54,705 nucleotides of DNA from BJGN01 sp041159865 (GTDB lineage Bacteria; Bacteroidota; Bacteroidia; Chitinophagales; Saprospiraceae). The notes beneath the pieces were generated by a model, which saw only the letters and a program-made list of their open reading frames with translations, was not told the DNA's origin and made no database searches. The translations under genes were made by a program, and so were the position numbers. Shown here piece by piece: positions 23,708-32,333 of the stretch (position 1 is the first letter of the stretch; every line of letters starts with the position of its first letter). The stretch spans positions 1 to 54,705 of the forward strand of contig JBEAXK010000161.1 of assembly GCA_041159865.1 (NCBI GenBank). Reading direction: 5' to 3'.

Positions 23708-24607
23708 ATGAACCATTTAACCTGGATTATTCTCCTTATTTTTATTGTTGTTTCCTTAAACGGACAATTACCCGCAAGTCAAATTTACCAGTTAGATATC
23801 CTAACAGATGTCCAAAAGAATAAAAGGCTACAACATTTGACTTTACTGACATCAAAAAACCCGAACGGATATAATAATCATCCACACTTTGCAGGTGATA
23901 GTTTGTTATATTACAGCAGTGCCAAAGAGGGTAATTTAAATCCAGATATTTTCAAACTAAATCTTTTAAATGGCAAACTCGTTCCATTTACCAAAACGCC
24001 TGAGGGTGAATACTCCGCCATAATAGGACCTGACAAAAAAGAAATCCAAATATTAAGAATGGAATTTTGGCCTGACGACACTTTACAGAGAATATGGTCA
24101 TTACCCTTGAATGGACAAAATCAGGGAAAACCCCTTTTTGTAAATCAAACGAACATAGGTTACTTCCGATGGGTTACTGACAAGGATATGATCACCTTTG
24201 AACTGGGAAATCCACAAACGTTATGGTATCGTAGAATAGATGCAACCGTTTCCACTATAATCACGCAATTTCCTGGAAGATGTTTTCGTGTTACCGACAA
24301 CGGAGCATTATACTATCTGCAAAAGGCTAAACCTGGTGAACCTTCCTTTATATTTAGGACAAAAGCCATTTACACTTCTGAAAGTCCTAGAATCCCAATC
24401 ATAATGCCCTTGAACCAACAGGAAGATTTTACTATTTTCAAAGACGGTACGTTAATTATGGCAGAGGGAGCGAAAATTTACCAATTTCATCCTGACAAAA
24501 ATGCAAACTGGGAACTTTTGGCAGATTTATCAAAGTACCCCATAAAGAAAATTTCCAGAATGGAAATCAATGAACTTGAAAACAAACTTGTCCTGGTTGC
24601 ACAATAA
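23708..24607 (+). CDS. Exported TolB/PD40-like beta-propeller protein
   Basis: The 299-residue protein has a signal peptide (hydrophobic LTWIILLIFIVVSLNGQ). The mature part contains repeats resembling PD40/TolB propeller blades, for example NNHPHFAGDSLLYYSSAKEG followed by NPDIFKLNLLNGKLVPFTKT, and later TDNGALYYLQKA. No enzyme motif is visible. Its stop codon is directly followed by the ATG of the DUF1684 gene, so the two form an operon. It is divergent from the aromatic operon, with 135 bp between this ATG and the leader peptide. Function unknown; propellers of this type usually bind proteins or ligands in the periplasm. Confidence 0.75.
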   Translation: MNHLTWIILLIFIVVSLNGQLPASQIYQLDILTDVQKNKRLQHLTLLTSKNPNGYNNHPHFAGDSLLYYSSAKEGNLNPDIFKLNLLNGKLVPFTKTPEGEYSAIIGPDKKEIQILRMEFWPDDTLQRIWSLPLNGQNQGKPLFVNQTNIGYFRWVTDKDMITFELGNPQTLWYRRIDATVSTIITQFPGRCFRVTDNGALYYLQKAKPGEPSFIFRTKAIYTSESPRIPIIMPLNQQEDFTIFKDGTLIMAEGAKIYQFHPDKNANWELLADLSKYPIKKISRMEINELENKLVLVAQ

Positions 24608-25237
24608 ATGATAATCATGCTTAATAAATATCCTTTTTTCCTAATCTGTGTTCTTTTCTTTTATGCCCCATTCAAAATCCTATCGCAAACAAAAAAGGAA
24701 ATATTTGAATACAGAAAAACACATGTAGAGGAATTACTGGCAGATGTTAGAAAACCTATCACACCAGAAGAAAAATCGTTCATAAAGTATTTCCCCTATA
24801 AAAAATCCTGGGAGGTAGAAGCAACCTTTACCCTTTTAGAAAAAGAACCTGTATTTCAAATGCCAACCTACAGCGGCGTCACCCGTGATTATAGAAAATA
24901 TGCGACAGCTACCTTTTTTTACAGGAAGAAAAAGATAATTGTGTTCTTGTACCAAAACATGACTTTAATAAGACAACCTCAATATAAAGATTATTTGTTT
25001 CTTCCATTTAAAGACGAAACAAATGGCTTTGAAAGTTACGGGGGAGGCAGGTATATGGATGTCAGAATAAGTACCGTAAAAGAAGGAAAAATCAAACTTA
25101 ATTTTAATAAAGCATATAACCCTTACTGCGCTTATAACGATGGTTTCAATTGTCCGATTCCTCCAGTCGAAAACCATATAAATCGCTCAATAAAGGCTGG
25201 TGAACGGAATTTCGAAGCAAAAAGAGTGAAAAATTAA
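24608..25237 (+). CDS. Exported DUF1684-family protein
   Basis: The 209-residue protein has an N-terminal signal peptide (hydrophobic FFLICVLFFYAPFKILSQ) and the full DUF1684 signature: WEVEATFTLLEKEPVFQMPT, YKDYLFLPFKDETNGFESYG, GGRYMDVRI, LNFNKAYNPYCAYNDGFNCP and PPVENHINRSIKAGER. The family has no established biochemical role. The ATG at 24608 abuts the upstream stop; a second ATG at 24617 could also serve. It is followed by the groESL regulatory region and shows no terminator, so some read-through into groES is possible. Confidence 0.88.
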   Translation: MIIMLNKYPFFLICVLFFYAPFKILSQTKKEIFEYRKTHVEELLADVRKPITPEEKSFIKYFPYKKSWEVEATFTLLEKEPVFQMPTYSGVTRDYRKYATATFFYRKKKIIVFLYQNMTLIRQPQYKDYLFLPFKDETNGFESYGGGRYMDVRISTVKEGKIKLNFNKAYNPYCAYNDGFNCPIPPVENHINRSIKAGERNFEAKRVKN

Positions 25238-25264
25238 GGCTAAACTGCCTTTTTGTTCCTAAAA

Positions 25265-25302
25265 TCTGACAAAAAATGGTTTCTACCTGAAAATTTGTCA
25301 GA
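25265..25302. promoter_or_regulatory. Inverted repeat upstream of groES (candidate heat-shock operator)
   Basis: TCTGACAAA (25265-25273) and TTTGTCAGA (25294-25302) form a perfect 9-bp inverted repeat separated by 20 bp. It lies 73 bp before the groES ATG and has no U-tract, so it is not a terminator of the DUF1684 gene. The TTTG of the right arm could serve as a -33 element. It is not the CIRCE sequence bound by HrcA. Role as an operator is inferred. Confidence 0.4.
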
Positions 25303-25374
25303 TATTAAAGATTGGCACATAAAGTGATGCTTGAGGTTTAAATATTTTTTAACCACCTAATAAAATAAAGAGAT

Positions 25375-25638
25375 ATGAGGCCAATCAACGATCGTGTTGT
25401 AGTAAAGCCTGCTCCTGCGGAAGAGAAGACAAAGGGAGGAATTATTATCCCTGATACAGCAAAAGAAAAACCTCAAAGAGGTGAAGTAGTAGCTGTAGGC
25501 CCAGGAAAAGACGGCAATCTAATGACAGTTCAAGTAGGCGATACCGTTTTATATGGTAAATACGCCGGTCAGGAATTGAATTTCGAAGGACATGATTACT
25601 TAATCATGCGTGAAGATGACATCTTGGTCATTTTGTAA
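25375..25638 (+). CDS. groES: Co-chaperonin GroES
   Basis: The heptameric lid of the GroEL folding chamber. The 87-residue protein starts MRPINDRVVVKPAPAEEKTK, has the GGIIIPDTAKEKPQRGEVVAVG block including the mobile loop that contacts GroEL, and ends with VLYGKYAGQELNFEGHDYLIMREDDILVIL. The length is slightly below the E. coli protein, as usual. groEL begins 36 bp downstream, forming the classical bicistronic operon. An inverted repeat upstream may regulate it. Confidence 0.98.
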   Translation: MRPINDRVVVKPAPAEEKTKGGIIIPDTAKEKPQRGEVVAVGPGKDGNLMTVQVGDTVLYGKYAGQELNFEGHDYLIMREDDILVIL

Positions 25639-25674
25639 TTATTTTCATTTCAAACCTTAAAGAGAAATCAAAAG

Positions 25675-27309
25675 ATGGCTAAAGAAATTAGTTTTAATAG
25701 AGATGCCCGGGAGAAATTACGCGCTGGTGTCGATGCAATGGCAAATGCAGTTAAAGTAACATTAGGCCCTAAAGGACGTAATGTTGTCATTCAAAAAAGT
25801 TTTGGTGCTCCTCAGATTACCAAAGATGGGGTTACTGTTGCTAAAGAAATAGAATTAGAGGACCCAATCGAAAATATGGGTGCTCAAATGGTGAAAGAGG
25901 TGGCTTCTAAAACAGCTGATATTGCTGGTGATGGAACCACTACAGCGACCGCTTTAGCTCAGGCTATCATAAATGCAGGTCTTAAAAATGTTACTGCAGG
26001 TGCAAATCCAATGGATTTGAAACGTGGTATTGATAAGGCTGTAAAAGAAGTAATCGTATTTTTAAAATCTCAATCTGAAAATATTGGTTCCGATTTCAAT
26101 CGTATCAAGCAAGTAGCTGGTATATCAGCCAATAATGATGAAGCAATCGGTGAATTAATCGCTGAAGCGATGAAAAGAGTTTCTAAAGATGGCGTTATTA
26201 CCGTTGAGGAATCAAAAGGTACTGAAACTTACATGGAAGAAGTTTTAGGTATGCAGTTCGACAGAGGATATCTTTCTCCTTATTTCGTAACTGATACTGA
26301 AAACATGGTAAGCGAATATGATAATGCCTTTATCCTTATTTACGACAAGAAAATTTCTAATATGGCGGATATTATTCCGATTTTAGAAAAGGTTGTAGGT
26401 ATGGGAAGACCCTTATTAATCATTGCAGAAGATATTGAAAGCCAAGCCTTAGGTGTTTTGGTTGTCAATCGTCTTCGTGCCAGCCTGAAAGTAGTTGCTG
26501 TTAAAGCGCCTGGTTTTGGTGATCGTCGTAAAGCCATGTTAGAGGATATCGCAATCCTGACTGGAGGTACCGTTATTTCCGAAGAACAGGGCTATAAACT
26601 GGAGAATACTACTTTGGAGCACCTTGGAAGTGCGGAAAAAATTTCTATCGATAAAGATAATACCACCATCGTTAATGGTCGTGGTGAAGATTCTCAGATT
26701 AAAGCTCGTATTCAACAGTTAAAGCAACAAATTGAAGCTTCAACCAGTGATTATGATCGCGAGAAACTTCAGGAGCGCTTAGCTAAATTAGCAGGTGGTG
26801 TTGCCGTACTTTATGTTGGTGCTCCAACTGAAGTAGAAATGAAAGAGAAAAAAGATCGTGTAGATGATGCTTTAAGTGCCACTCGTGCCGCTGTTGAAGA
26901 AGGTATCGTAGCAGGTGGTGGTGTTGCTTTAGTGCGCGCTATCGGTGCATTGAGAAATTTCAAAGGTGCAAACGAAGATGAAAATATTGGTGTTAACATC
27001 GTTCGTAAAGCACTGGAAGCTCCTTTGCGTACCATTTCTGAAAATGCAGGTGTTGAAGGTTCTGTTGTTCTTCAAAGAGTTTTAAACTCAAAAGGTGATA
27101 TGGGCTACAATGCTCGTACTGATAAGTTTGAGGATTTAAAATTAGCTGGAGTAATCGACCCAACTAAAGTTACCCGTATTGCTTTGGAAAATGCTTCCTC
27201 TATTGCAGGTATGGTATTAACTACCGAATGCGTTATTAGTGAGAAACCATCAAAAGAATCTCCAGCTCCATCTATGCCTCATGGCGGTGGAATGCCAGGG
27301 ATGATGTAA
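25675..27309 (+). CDS. groEL: Chaperonin GroEL
   Basis: ATP-dependent chaperonin of 544 residues. Visible signatures: AVKVTLGPKGRNVVIQKSFG, TKDGVTVAKEIELEDP, the nucleotide-binding AGDGTTTATALAQAI, apical-domain VKAPGFGDRRKAMLEDIA, the equatorial AAVEEGIVAGGGVALVRA, and the flexible GGM-type tail (MPHGGGMPGMM). It is complete and follows groES. Codon use shows preference for more GC-rich synonymous codons than its neighbours, consistent with high expression. A strong terminator follows. Confidence 0.99.
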   Translation: MAKEISFNRDAREKLRAGVDAMANAVKVTLGPKGRNVVIQKSFGAPQITKDGVTVAKEIELEDPIENMGAQMVKEVASKTADIAGDGTTTATALAQAIINAGLKNVTAGANPMDLKRGIDKAVKEVIVFLKSQSENIGSDFNRIKQVAGISANNDEAIGELIAEAMKRVSKDGVITVEESKGTETYMEEVLGMQFDRGYLSPYFVTDTENMVSEYDNAFILIYDKKISNMADIIPILEKVVGMGRPLLIIAEDIESQALGVLVVNRLRASLKVVAVKAPGFGDRRKAMLEDIAILTGGTVISEEQGYKLENTTLEHLGSAEKISIDKDNTTIVNGRGEDSQIKARIQQLKQQIEASTSDYDREKLQERLAKLAGGVAVLYVGAPTEVEMKEKKDRVDDALSATRAAVEEGIVAGGGVALVRAIGALRNFKGANEDENIGVNIVRKALEAPLRTISENAGVEGSVVLQRVLNSKGDMGYNARTDKFEDLKLAGVIDPTKVTRIALENASSIAGMVLTTECVISEKPSKESPAPSMPHGGGMPGMM

Positions 27310-27332
27310 TCATTCTTTCAATAAATACTCTT

Positions 27333-27370
27333 AAAGCCATCATTGACTCATTGACAATGATGGCTTTTTT
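27333..27370 (+). terminator. Rho-independent terminator of groESL
   Basis: A perfect 13-bp stem (AAAGCCATCATTG at 27333-27345 and its complement at 27355-27367) with a 9-nt loop is followed by a T run ending at 27370. It begins 24 bp after the groEL stop and its tail touches the stop codon of the convergent ZIP gene. Confidence 0.9.
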
Positions 27371-28109
27371 AATGGTAGGAACTTAAAATAGCCAGTACAA
27401 ATCCACACAAAATGATAATCCACTTGAAATAATCTTTCCGTTCATCCATCTTTTTATGTCTGCTTTCTAATAAAATACTGGCGGAAATATGTAAAAAAGA
27501 ACCAGCTACCATTGCCATTAATACCGTAATAATGGCCGGCGATAAATGCAGTAGAGATACTATCCATGCGGAAAATGGAGCCATTAATGAAAACGAAATG
27601 ATGATTATTGCAGCATGGACTGGTTTGGTTTTAGCCAGCATAAATAAGGTGGCTAGCGCAAATCCTTCTCCAATCTTGTGCATTAAAATGCCATAAATAA
27701 AGCCATATTCATGCCCACCTGTTTCTTCATGTAAATGAGACCAAGCCGTATAACTTCCAACAGATGCACCGTCCATTAAGGCATGAAAACTTAATCCAAT
27801 AAATACTTGTACAGCTATCTGCTTGTTTAGACTGGTTGTTGTATGAATATGTCCATGCTCACTTCCACCTGAAATCTTTTGAATAATTAACTGGATAAAA
27901 AAACCGATGAGAATCCAAGGACTTTTTTCTGGACTTATTCTGATAATGTCAGGTAGAAAAACAATAAGTGCTATACCCATTAAATAGGCTCCGCTAAATA
28001 ATAGGATTCTTGAGAAAAATAACTCCCCTTTCTTTATTATAAAAGGAAAAATAGCACCTATCCATACTACCAAAACAAGCCCCACATAGATTATCCATGA
28101 TTGATCCAT
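27369..28109 (-). CDS. ZIP-family divalent metal transporter
   Basis: The 246-residue inner-membrane protein has about eight hydrophobic segments and the ZIP signatures SFHALMDGASVG (helix 4, metal-binding His/Asp) and LMHKIGEGFALATLFML (helix 5). A His-rich cytoplasmic loop, GGSEHGHIHTT, lies between helices 3 and 4, as in zinc importers of this family. Zinc uptake is the most likely role, though some ZIP proteins carry iron or manganese. It is monocistronic, convergent with groEL. A near-palindrome covering its promoter fits repression by a Zur/Fur-family regulator. Confidence 0.88.
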   Translation of the reverse strand: MDQSWIIYVGLVLVVWIGAIFPFIIKKGELFFSRILLFSGAYLMGIALIVFLPDIIRISPEKSPWILIGFFIQLIIQKISGGSEHGHIHTTTSLNKQIAVQVFIGLSFHALMDGASVGSYTAWSHLHEETGGHEYGFIYGILMHKIGEGFALATLFMLAKTKPVHAAIIIISFSLMAPFSAWIVSLLHLSPAIITVLMAMVAGSFLHISASILLESRHKKMDERKDYFKWIIILCGFVLAILSSYH

Positions 28110-28144
28110 TACTATCCTTTTATTTCTTTTCTTTATTTAAAATG

Positions 28145-28177
28145 TAAATATAAGTTTTTGCAACAATGTTGCCAAAA
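28145..28177 (-). promoter_or_regulatory. ZIP promoter with overlapping dyad, candidate Zur/Fur-type operator
   Basis: TTTTTGCAAC (28155-28164) and GTTGCCAAAA (28168-28177) form a 23-bp dyad with 9 of 10 arm positions matching around a 3-bp centre. On the minus strand the promoter reads TTG (28173-28175), then TATATTTA (28145-28152), one mismatch from TAnnTTTG, spaced 20 bp. The dyad therefore spans the -33 box and spacer, the position of a repressor site. Assignment to Zur is inferred from the ZIP gene it controls. Confidence 0.55.
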
Positions 28178-28298
28178 TAAAGTTTAATTATTCCATTAAG
28201 TCATAAATCATTAGCCTTATAAACGCCAGTTTAATATGGTTTATAAAATAAATACTATACCCTCTTTGATACAAAGATAAGAGATGCATGCTATTTTG

Positions 28299-28306
28299 TA
28301 TATTTG
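28299..28306 (+). promoter_or_regulatory. Probable glmM-operon -7 box
   Basis: TATATTTG matches TAnnTTTG perfectly, 18 bp before the GTG start at 28324. It lies downstream of the alternative ATG at 28288, which would thus not be on the transcript. The -33 element is unclear. Confidence 0.45.
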
Positions 28307-28323
28307 CTGCAAAATCAAAAAAG

Positions 28324-29712
28324 GTGACTTTAATAAAATCTATTTCTGGAACAAGAGGTACTATTGGAGGGGCTACAGGAAAAAACCTGACCGCTTTGGA
28401 CATTGTTTCAATGACAGCTGCCTACGCACAATGGATAAAAGGGAAAAGTCAGGTTCGTAAAATTATTATAGGTCGGGATGCGCGAATTTCTGGTTCTATG
28501 CTGGCCGGTTTAGTTAATAATACCCTTGTTTCAATGGGTTTTACGGTGACAGACCTTGGCTTATCAACAACTCCAACAGTTGAAATGTGGGTAACAAAGG
28601 AGCAAGCGGCAGGAGGAATCATTTTAACTGCCAGCCATAATCCTCGCGAATGGAATGCCCTAAAATTTTTAAATGATAAAGGAGAATTTATTTCTGCAGA
28701 AGAGGGTAAAAAATTATTAGAAATCGCTGAAAATCCCGAACTCATTGAATATGCTTCTGTGGACGACCTTGGTGAAATCATGAAATTTGATGAATCTCAT
28801 TTCGAATATCATCTGACCGCAATTTTAAATCACCCATTGGTAAAGGCTGAAGCTATAAAAGAAAAAAAATATCATATTGTTATTGACCCCGTAAATTCTA
28901 CCGGATCTCTTTATGTTCCTGTTTTATTGCGTGCTCTGGGTTGCACCTTCTCAACAGTACATGGTGAGGTACATGGTGATTTCGCCCATAACCCAGAGCC
29001 ACTTCCGGAACATTTAACTGATTTATCTACAGCCGTTAGAAAAGAAAAAGCCCATTTAGGTATCGCCGTAGATCCCGATGTAGATCGACTTGCTTTAGTA
29101 GATGAAAATGGCCAATTATTTGGAGAGGAATACACCTTAGTTGCCGTGGCAGATTATGTGCTGTCTCATAAAAAAGGAAACACCGTTTCAAATCTGTCCT
29201 CCACCCGAGCGCTAAGAGATATCACACTTGCTGCAGGCGGTCAATATATAGCCAGTGCGGTTGGTGAAGTCAATGTGGTACAAGCTATGAAAAAAGAAAA
29301 AGCAATCATAGGGGGTGAAGGTAATGGCGGCATAATTATACCTGATTTGCACTATGGCAGAGATGCGTTTATCGGAATTGCTCTTTTTTTATCTCTCTTG
29401 GCTACATCAGACATCCCTGTTTCGAAGATTAAAAAAAGGTATCCTGTATATCACATCATTAAAGATAAAATGTTTATTCCCGAGGGAATAGACTTACCAA
29501 CCCATTTAGATCAACTGGCAAAAAAATATACCGACGCATCCATTTCAAGAATTGATGGATTAAAAATTGATTTTAATGATGCTTGGGTTCATTTGCGTTC
29601 TAGCAATACCGAGCCAATCATAAGAATTTATGCTGAAGCAAAAGATATTGTAAGTGCCACAGCCTTAGCTGAAAAAATTAAAGGTGACTTTATAAATCAA
29701 ATTACAAAATGA
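28324..29712 (+). CDS. glmM: Phosphoglucosamine mutase / alpha-D-phosphohexomutase family
   Basis: The enzyme interconverts glucosamine-6-phosphate and glucosamine-1-phosphate on the way to UDP-GlcNAc. Starting at GTG 28324 gives 462 residues beginning (M)TLIKSISGTRGTIGG, the family's usual start; the ATG at 28288 adds 12 unrelated residues and precedes the promoter box. Motifs are phosphoserine loop TASHNPREWNALKF (Ser104), metal-binding DPDVDRLALVDENG, sugar-binding GGEGNGGIIIP and phosphate-binding RSSNTEPIIRIYAEA. Phosphomannomutase/phosphoglucomutase activity cannot be excluded. Its stop overlaps the next ATG (ATGA), and it heads a five-gene plus-strand operon. Confidence 0.9.
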   Translation: MTLIKSISGTRGTIGGATGKNLTALDIVSMTAAYAQWIKGKSQVRKIIIGRDARISGSMLAGLVNNTLVSMGFTVTDLGLSTTPTVEMWVTKEQAAGGIILTASHNPREWNALKFLNDKGEFISAEEGKKLLEIAENPELIEYASVDDLGEIMKFDESHFEYHLTAILNHPLVKAEAIKEKKYHIVIDPVNSTGSLYVPVLLRALGCTFSTVHGEVHGDFAHNPEPLPEHLTDLSTAVRKEKAHLGIAVDPDVDRLALVDENGQLFGEEYTLVAVADYVLSHKKGNTVSNLSSTRALRDITLAAGGQYIASAVGEVNVVQAMKKEKAIIGGEGNGGIIIPDLHYGRDAFIGIALFLSLLATSDIPVSKIKKRYPVYHIIKDKMFIPEGIDLPTHLDQLAKKYTDASISRIDGLKIDFNDAWVHLRSSNTEPIIRIYAEAKDIVSATALAEKIKGDFINQITK

Positions 29713-31187
29713 GTTTACAAGACTATTTTGAGCCTTTCAGAAGACAAATTTTAGGAAATAATCATCATTTTCAAGGTCCATTTGGCGATAAAAAAATAAT
29801 TTATGCTGACTGGACTGCCAGTGGAAGGTTATATGAACCCCTGGAAGCGCGCTTATTACATAATATCGCCCCTTATATTGGAAACACCCATACGGAAACA
29901 ACCTATACAGGTAACGCAATGACCTCTGCTTATAAAAAAGCCAGAAATATTATAAAAAAACATGTTGGAGCTGATGAAAAAGATATTCTGATTGCCTCCC
30001 ATTCTGGAATGACTGGTGTAGTCAGTAAATTTCAACGAATTCTAGGTTTAAAAATTCATGAAAAATATAAAGACAAGGTAATTTTTGAAAACGGAGATAA
30101 CAGACCTGTAGTCTTTGTAACGCACATGGAACATCATTCCAATCAAACCAGCTGGTTGGAAACTATTGCGGAGGTTGTTGTCATTCCTCCAGATGAAGAA
30201 GGTTTGGTAGCTCCACAACATCTGCGTCGCTTATTAGAAATTTATAACCATAGAAAAATAAAAATTGCTGCAGTAACTTCCTGCTCAAATGTGACAGGAA
30301 TAAGAACGCCCTACTATGAATTAGCAGAAATCATGCACGAACATGGAGGACTGATTTTTGTAGATTTCGCCTGTTCGGCACCTTATATTGACATAAATAT
30401 GCATCCCGAGAATAAAAACCAGCAACTGGATGCTATTTATTTTTCTCCCCATAAATTTTTAGGAGGTCCAGGCTCTTCTGGAATTTTGGTATTTCACCCT
30501 TCACTATATAAAAATGAAATACCTGATGATCCAGGCGGAGGAACCGTAAACTGGACAAATCCTTGGGGCGAACATAAATATATTGAAGAAATAGAAGCTC
30601 GTGAAGATGGTGGAACCCCACCCTTCCTGCAAACGATAAGAGCTGCAATGGCTATTCGGCTTAAAGAACAAATGGGGGTTGATCATATTTTAGCCAGGGA
30701 AGAGGAATTATTAAAATTAATTCTTCCCCGATTAGAAAAAATAAAAGGATTACATCTATTAGCGGGTCAGCACAAACACAGATTAGGGGTCATCTCTTTT
30801 TATGTTGAAAACCTTCATTATAACCTTGGGGTTCGACTTTTAAATGACCGTTTTGGTATTCAAACCAGAGGAGGTTGTTCTTGTGCCGGAACGTATGGTC
30901 ATTATTTATTACATGTTGAAAATGAGTACTCAAAAAATATTACGGATAAAATTAATCAGGGAGACTTGACAGAAAAACCGGGATGGATAAGAATGAGTAT
31001 TCATCCAACGCAGACAGATGAGGAAATTAATTTTATTTTGGAGGCTATTGAAGCGGTTGTTTTAAACAAAGAAGAATGGGCTAAAGACTATGTATATCAT
31101 CCTAAAACAAATGAATTTGTACATAAGTATTTTAAGTCTGATGAAAGGGAAGATCCGATTAATCATTGTTTAGAAAGCGCATTTTAA
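29709..31187 (+). CDS. Class V aminotransferase-fold PLP enzyme (cysteine desulfurase-like)
   Basis: The 492-residue enzyme belongs to fold type I, class V. Motifs include IIYADWTASGRLYEPLEARL, NTHTETTYTGNAMTSAYKKA, VFVTHMEHHSNQTSWLE, GGLIFVDFACSAPYID and SPHKFLGGPGSSGILVF, with Lys249 as the expected PLP lysine. It also has TRGGCSCAGTYGHYLL near the C terminus, a Cys-containing loop at the place where desulfurases keep the catalytic Cys. It is longer than SufS or IscS by about 85 residues. Its role is unclear: sulfur transfer or an epimerase-like reaction are options. It is coupled to glmM (4-bp overlap) and to the following NifS gene (TAATG). Confidence 0.82.
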   Translation: MSLQDYFEPFRRQILGNNHHFQGPFGDKKIIYADWTASGRLYEPLEARLLHNIAPYIGNTHTETTYTGNAMTSAYKKARNIIKKHVGADEKDILIASHSGMTGVVSKFQRILGLKIHEKYKDKVIFENGDNRPVVFVTHMEHHSNQTSWLETIAEVVVIPPDEEGLVAPQHLRRLLEIYNHRKIKIAAVTSCSNVTGIRTPYYELAEIMHEHGGLIFVDFACSAPYIDINMHPENKNQQLDAIYFSPHKFLGGPGSSGILVFHPSLYKNEIPDDPGGGTVNWTNPWGEHKYIEEIEAREDGGTPPFLQTIRAAMAIRLKEQMGVDHILAREEELLKLILPRLEKIKGLHLLAGQHKHRLGVISFYVENLHYNLGVRLLNDRFGIQTRGGCSCAGTYGHYLLHVENEYSKNITDKINQGDLTEKPGWIRMSIHPTQTDEEINFILEAIEAVVLNKEEWAKDYVYHPKTNEFVHKYFKSDEREDPINHCLESAF

Positions 31188-32326
31188 TGACACAAAGAAT
31201 ATACCTTGACCATGCGGCTACCACTCCCCTTGCTCCTGAAGTAATCGGATTAATGCATGAGAATATGCTCCATCATTATGGAAATCCTTCTTCCATTCAT
31301 TTTGAAGGAAGAAAATCGAGGGCCTTAATTGAAAAGGCCAGAAAATCAATGGCACATCATTTTAATTGCTCCATAGGGGAGATTTTTTTTACCTCCGGAG
31401 CAACAGAGTCAAATAATATGATTCTTCAGGGTGCCATTTTGGGTTTAGGTGTTACAACTGTTATTTCTGCACCAACCGAACATCATGCAGTATTGCATAC
31501 CCTTGAAATTTTACAAAAACATCATAAACTAAATGTCCTTTTTTTACCTCTTGATGAAGAAGGGAATCCTTCTTTAATTCAACTGGAAAAATATTTATCT
31601 GACCCTGTACATGGAAAAATACTCGTTTCCCTCATGCATAGCAATAATGAAACGGGTACCCTTTTAGATTGGGAAAAAGTCGGTTCCTTATGTCAGGAAT
31701 ATGGGGCTCTTTTTCACAGTGATACGGTACAATCTATAGGATTTTATGATATTGATTTACAAGCATTACCCCTTCATTTTATGACAGGGTCAGCCCATAA
31801 GTTTAATGGTCCCAAAGGGATTGGTTTTGCTTATATCAAGAATGAAACCATGATTACTCCCTTCCAACATGGAGGCGCTCAGGAGAGAAATATGAGAGGT
31901 GGTACTGAAAATTTGTTGGGGATTACTGGCATGTCTCTCGCTCTGGATTTAGCGATGAGCGAAAAAAATGAAAGACTAACCCATATCCAAAAATTAAAAT
32001 TTCAACTATTTAACGGATTGAAAAGCATAATTTCAGGAATACAGTTAAATGGCCCTGCAATCGAAAAAAGTCATCCCAAAATACTTAACATTGGCTTTCC
32101 TCCCAATCCAAAATTAAGGATGCTTCTGTTTAATCTTGACATCGAAGGGGTAAGTATCAGTGGAGGGAGTGCCTGTTCTTCCGGAACAGACATAGGTTCT
32201 CATGTTTTACGAGCTATGAATCCAGAAAACCAGCATGTTTCAGTTCGGTTTTCTTTTTCTCATCTTAACACAATGGAAGAAATAGATAGGGTCATTGAAA
32301 TCATCTCAAATCTTAACAGGCATTAA
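31187..32326 (+). CDS. Cysteine desulfurase, NifS/IscS type
   Basis: The PLP enzyme removes sulfur from cysteine as an enzyme persulfide for Fe-S clusters and thio-modifications. Starting at ATG 31187 gives 379 residues beginning MTQRIYLDHAATTPLAPEV, the standard family start; the upstream ATG lies inside the previous gene. Motifs are NPSSIHFEGRKSRALIEKAR, TSGATESNN, GSAHKFNGPKGIGF with PLP Lys205, and the catalytic loop GGSACSSG with Cys330. Start and upstream stop share one base (TAATG). No iscU, iscA or suf scaffold genes are nearby, so the sulfur acceptor is unknown. Confidence 0.92.
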   Translation: MTQRIYLDHAATTPLAPEVIGLMHENMLHHYGNPSSIHFEGRKSRALIEKARKSMAHHFNCSIGEIFFTSGATESNNMILQGAILGLGVTTVISAPTEHHAVLHTLEILQKHHKLNVLFLPLDEEGNPSLIQLEKYLSDPVHGKILVSLMHSNNETGTLLDWEKVGSLCQEYGALFHSDTVQSIGFYDIDLQALPLHFMTGSAHKFNGPKGIGFAYIKNETMITPFQHGGAQERNMRGGTENLLGITGMSLALDLAMSEKNERLTHIQKLKFQLFNGLKSIISGIQLNGPAIEKSHPKILNIGFPPNPKLRMLLFNLDIEGVSISGGSACSSGTDIGSHVLRAMNPENQHVSVRFSFSHLNTMEEIDRVIEIISNLNRH

Positions 32327-32333
32327 ATTATCA

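Noticed and set aside
25265..25302. Terminator of the DUF1684 gene
   Set aside because: The repeat has a 20-nt loop and is not followed by a U-tract; an operator for groESL is more likely.
25265..25374. CIRCE element upstream of groES
   Set aside because: No TTAGCACTC-N9-GAGTGCTAA match exists in the intergenic region.
28288..28323. ATG 28288 as the glmM start
   Set aside because: It precedes a perfect -7 box and adds 12 residues foreign to the family; GTG 28324 reproduces the conserved TLIKSISG start.
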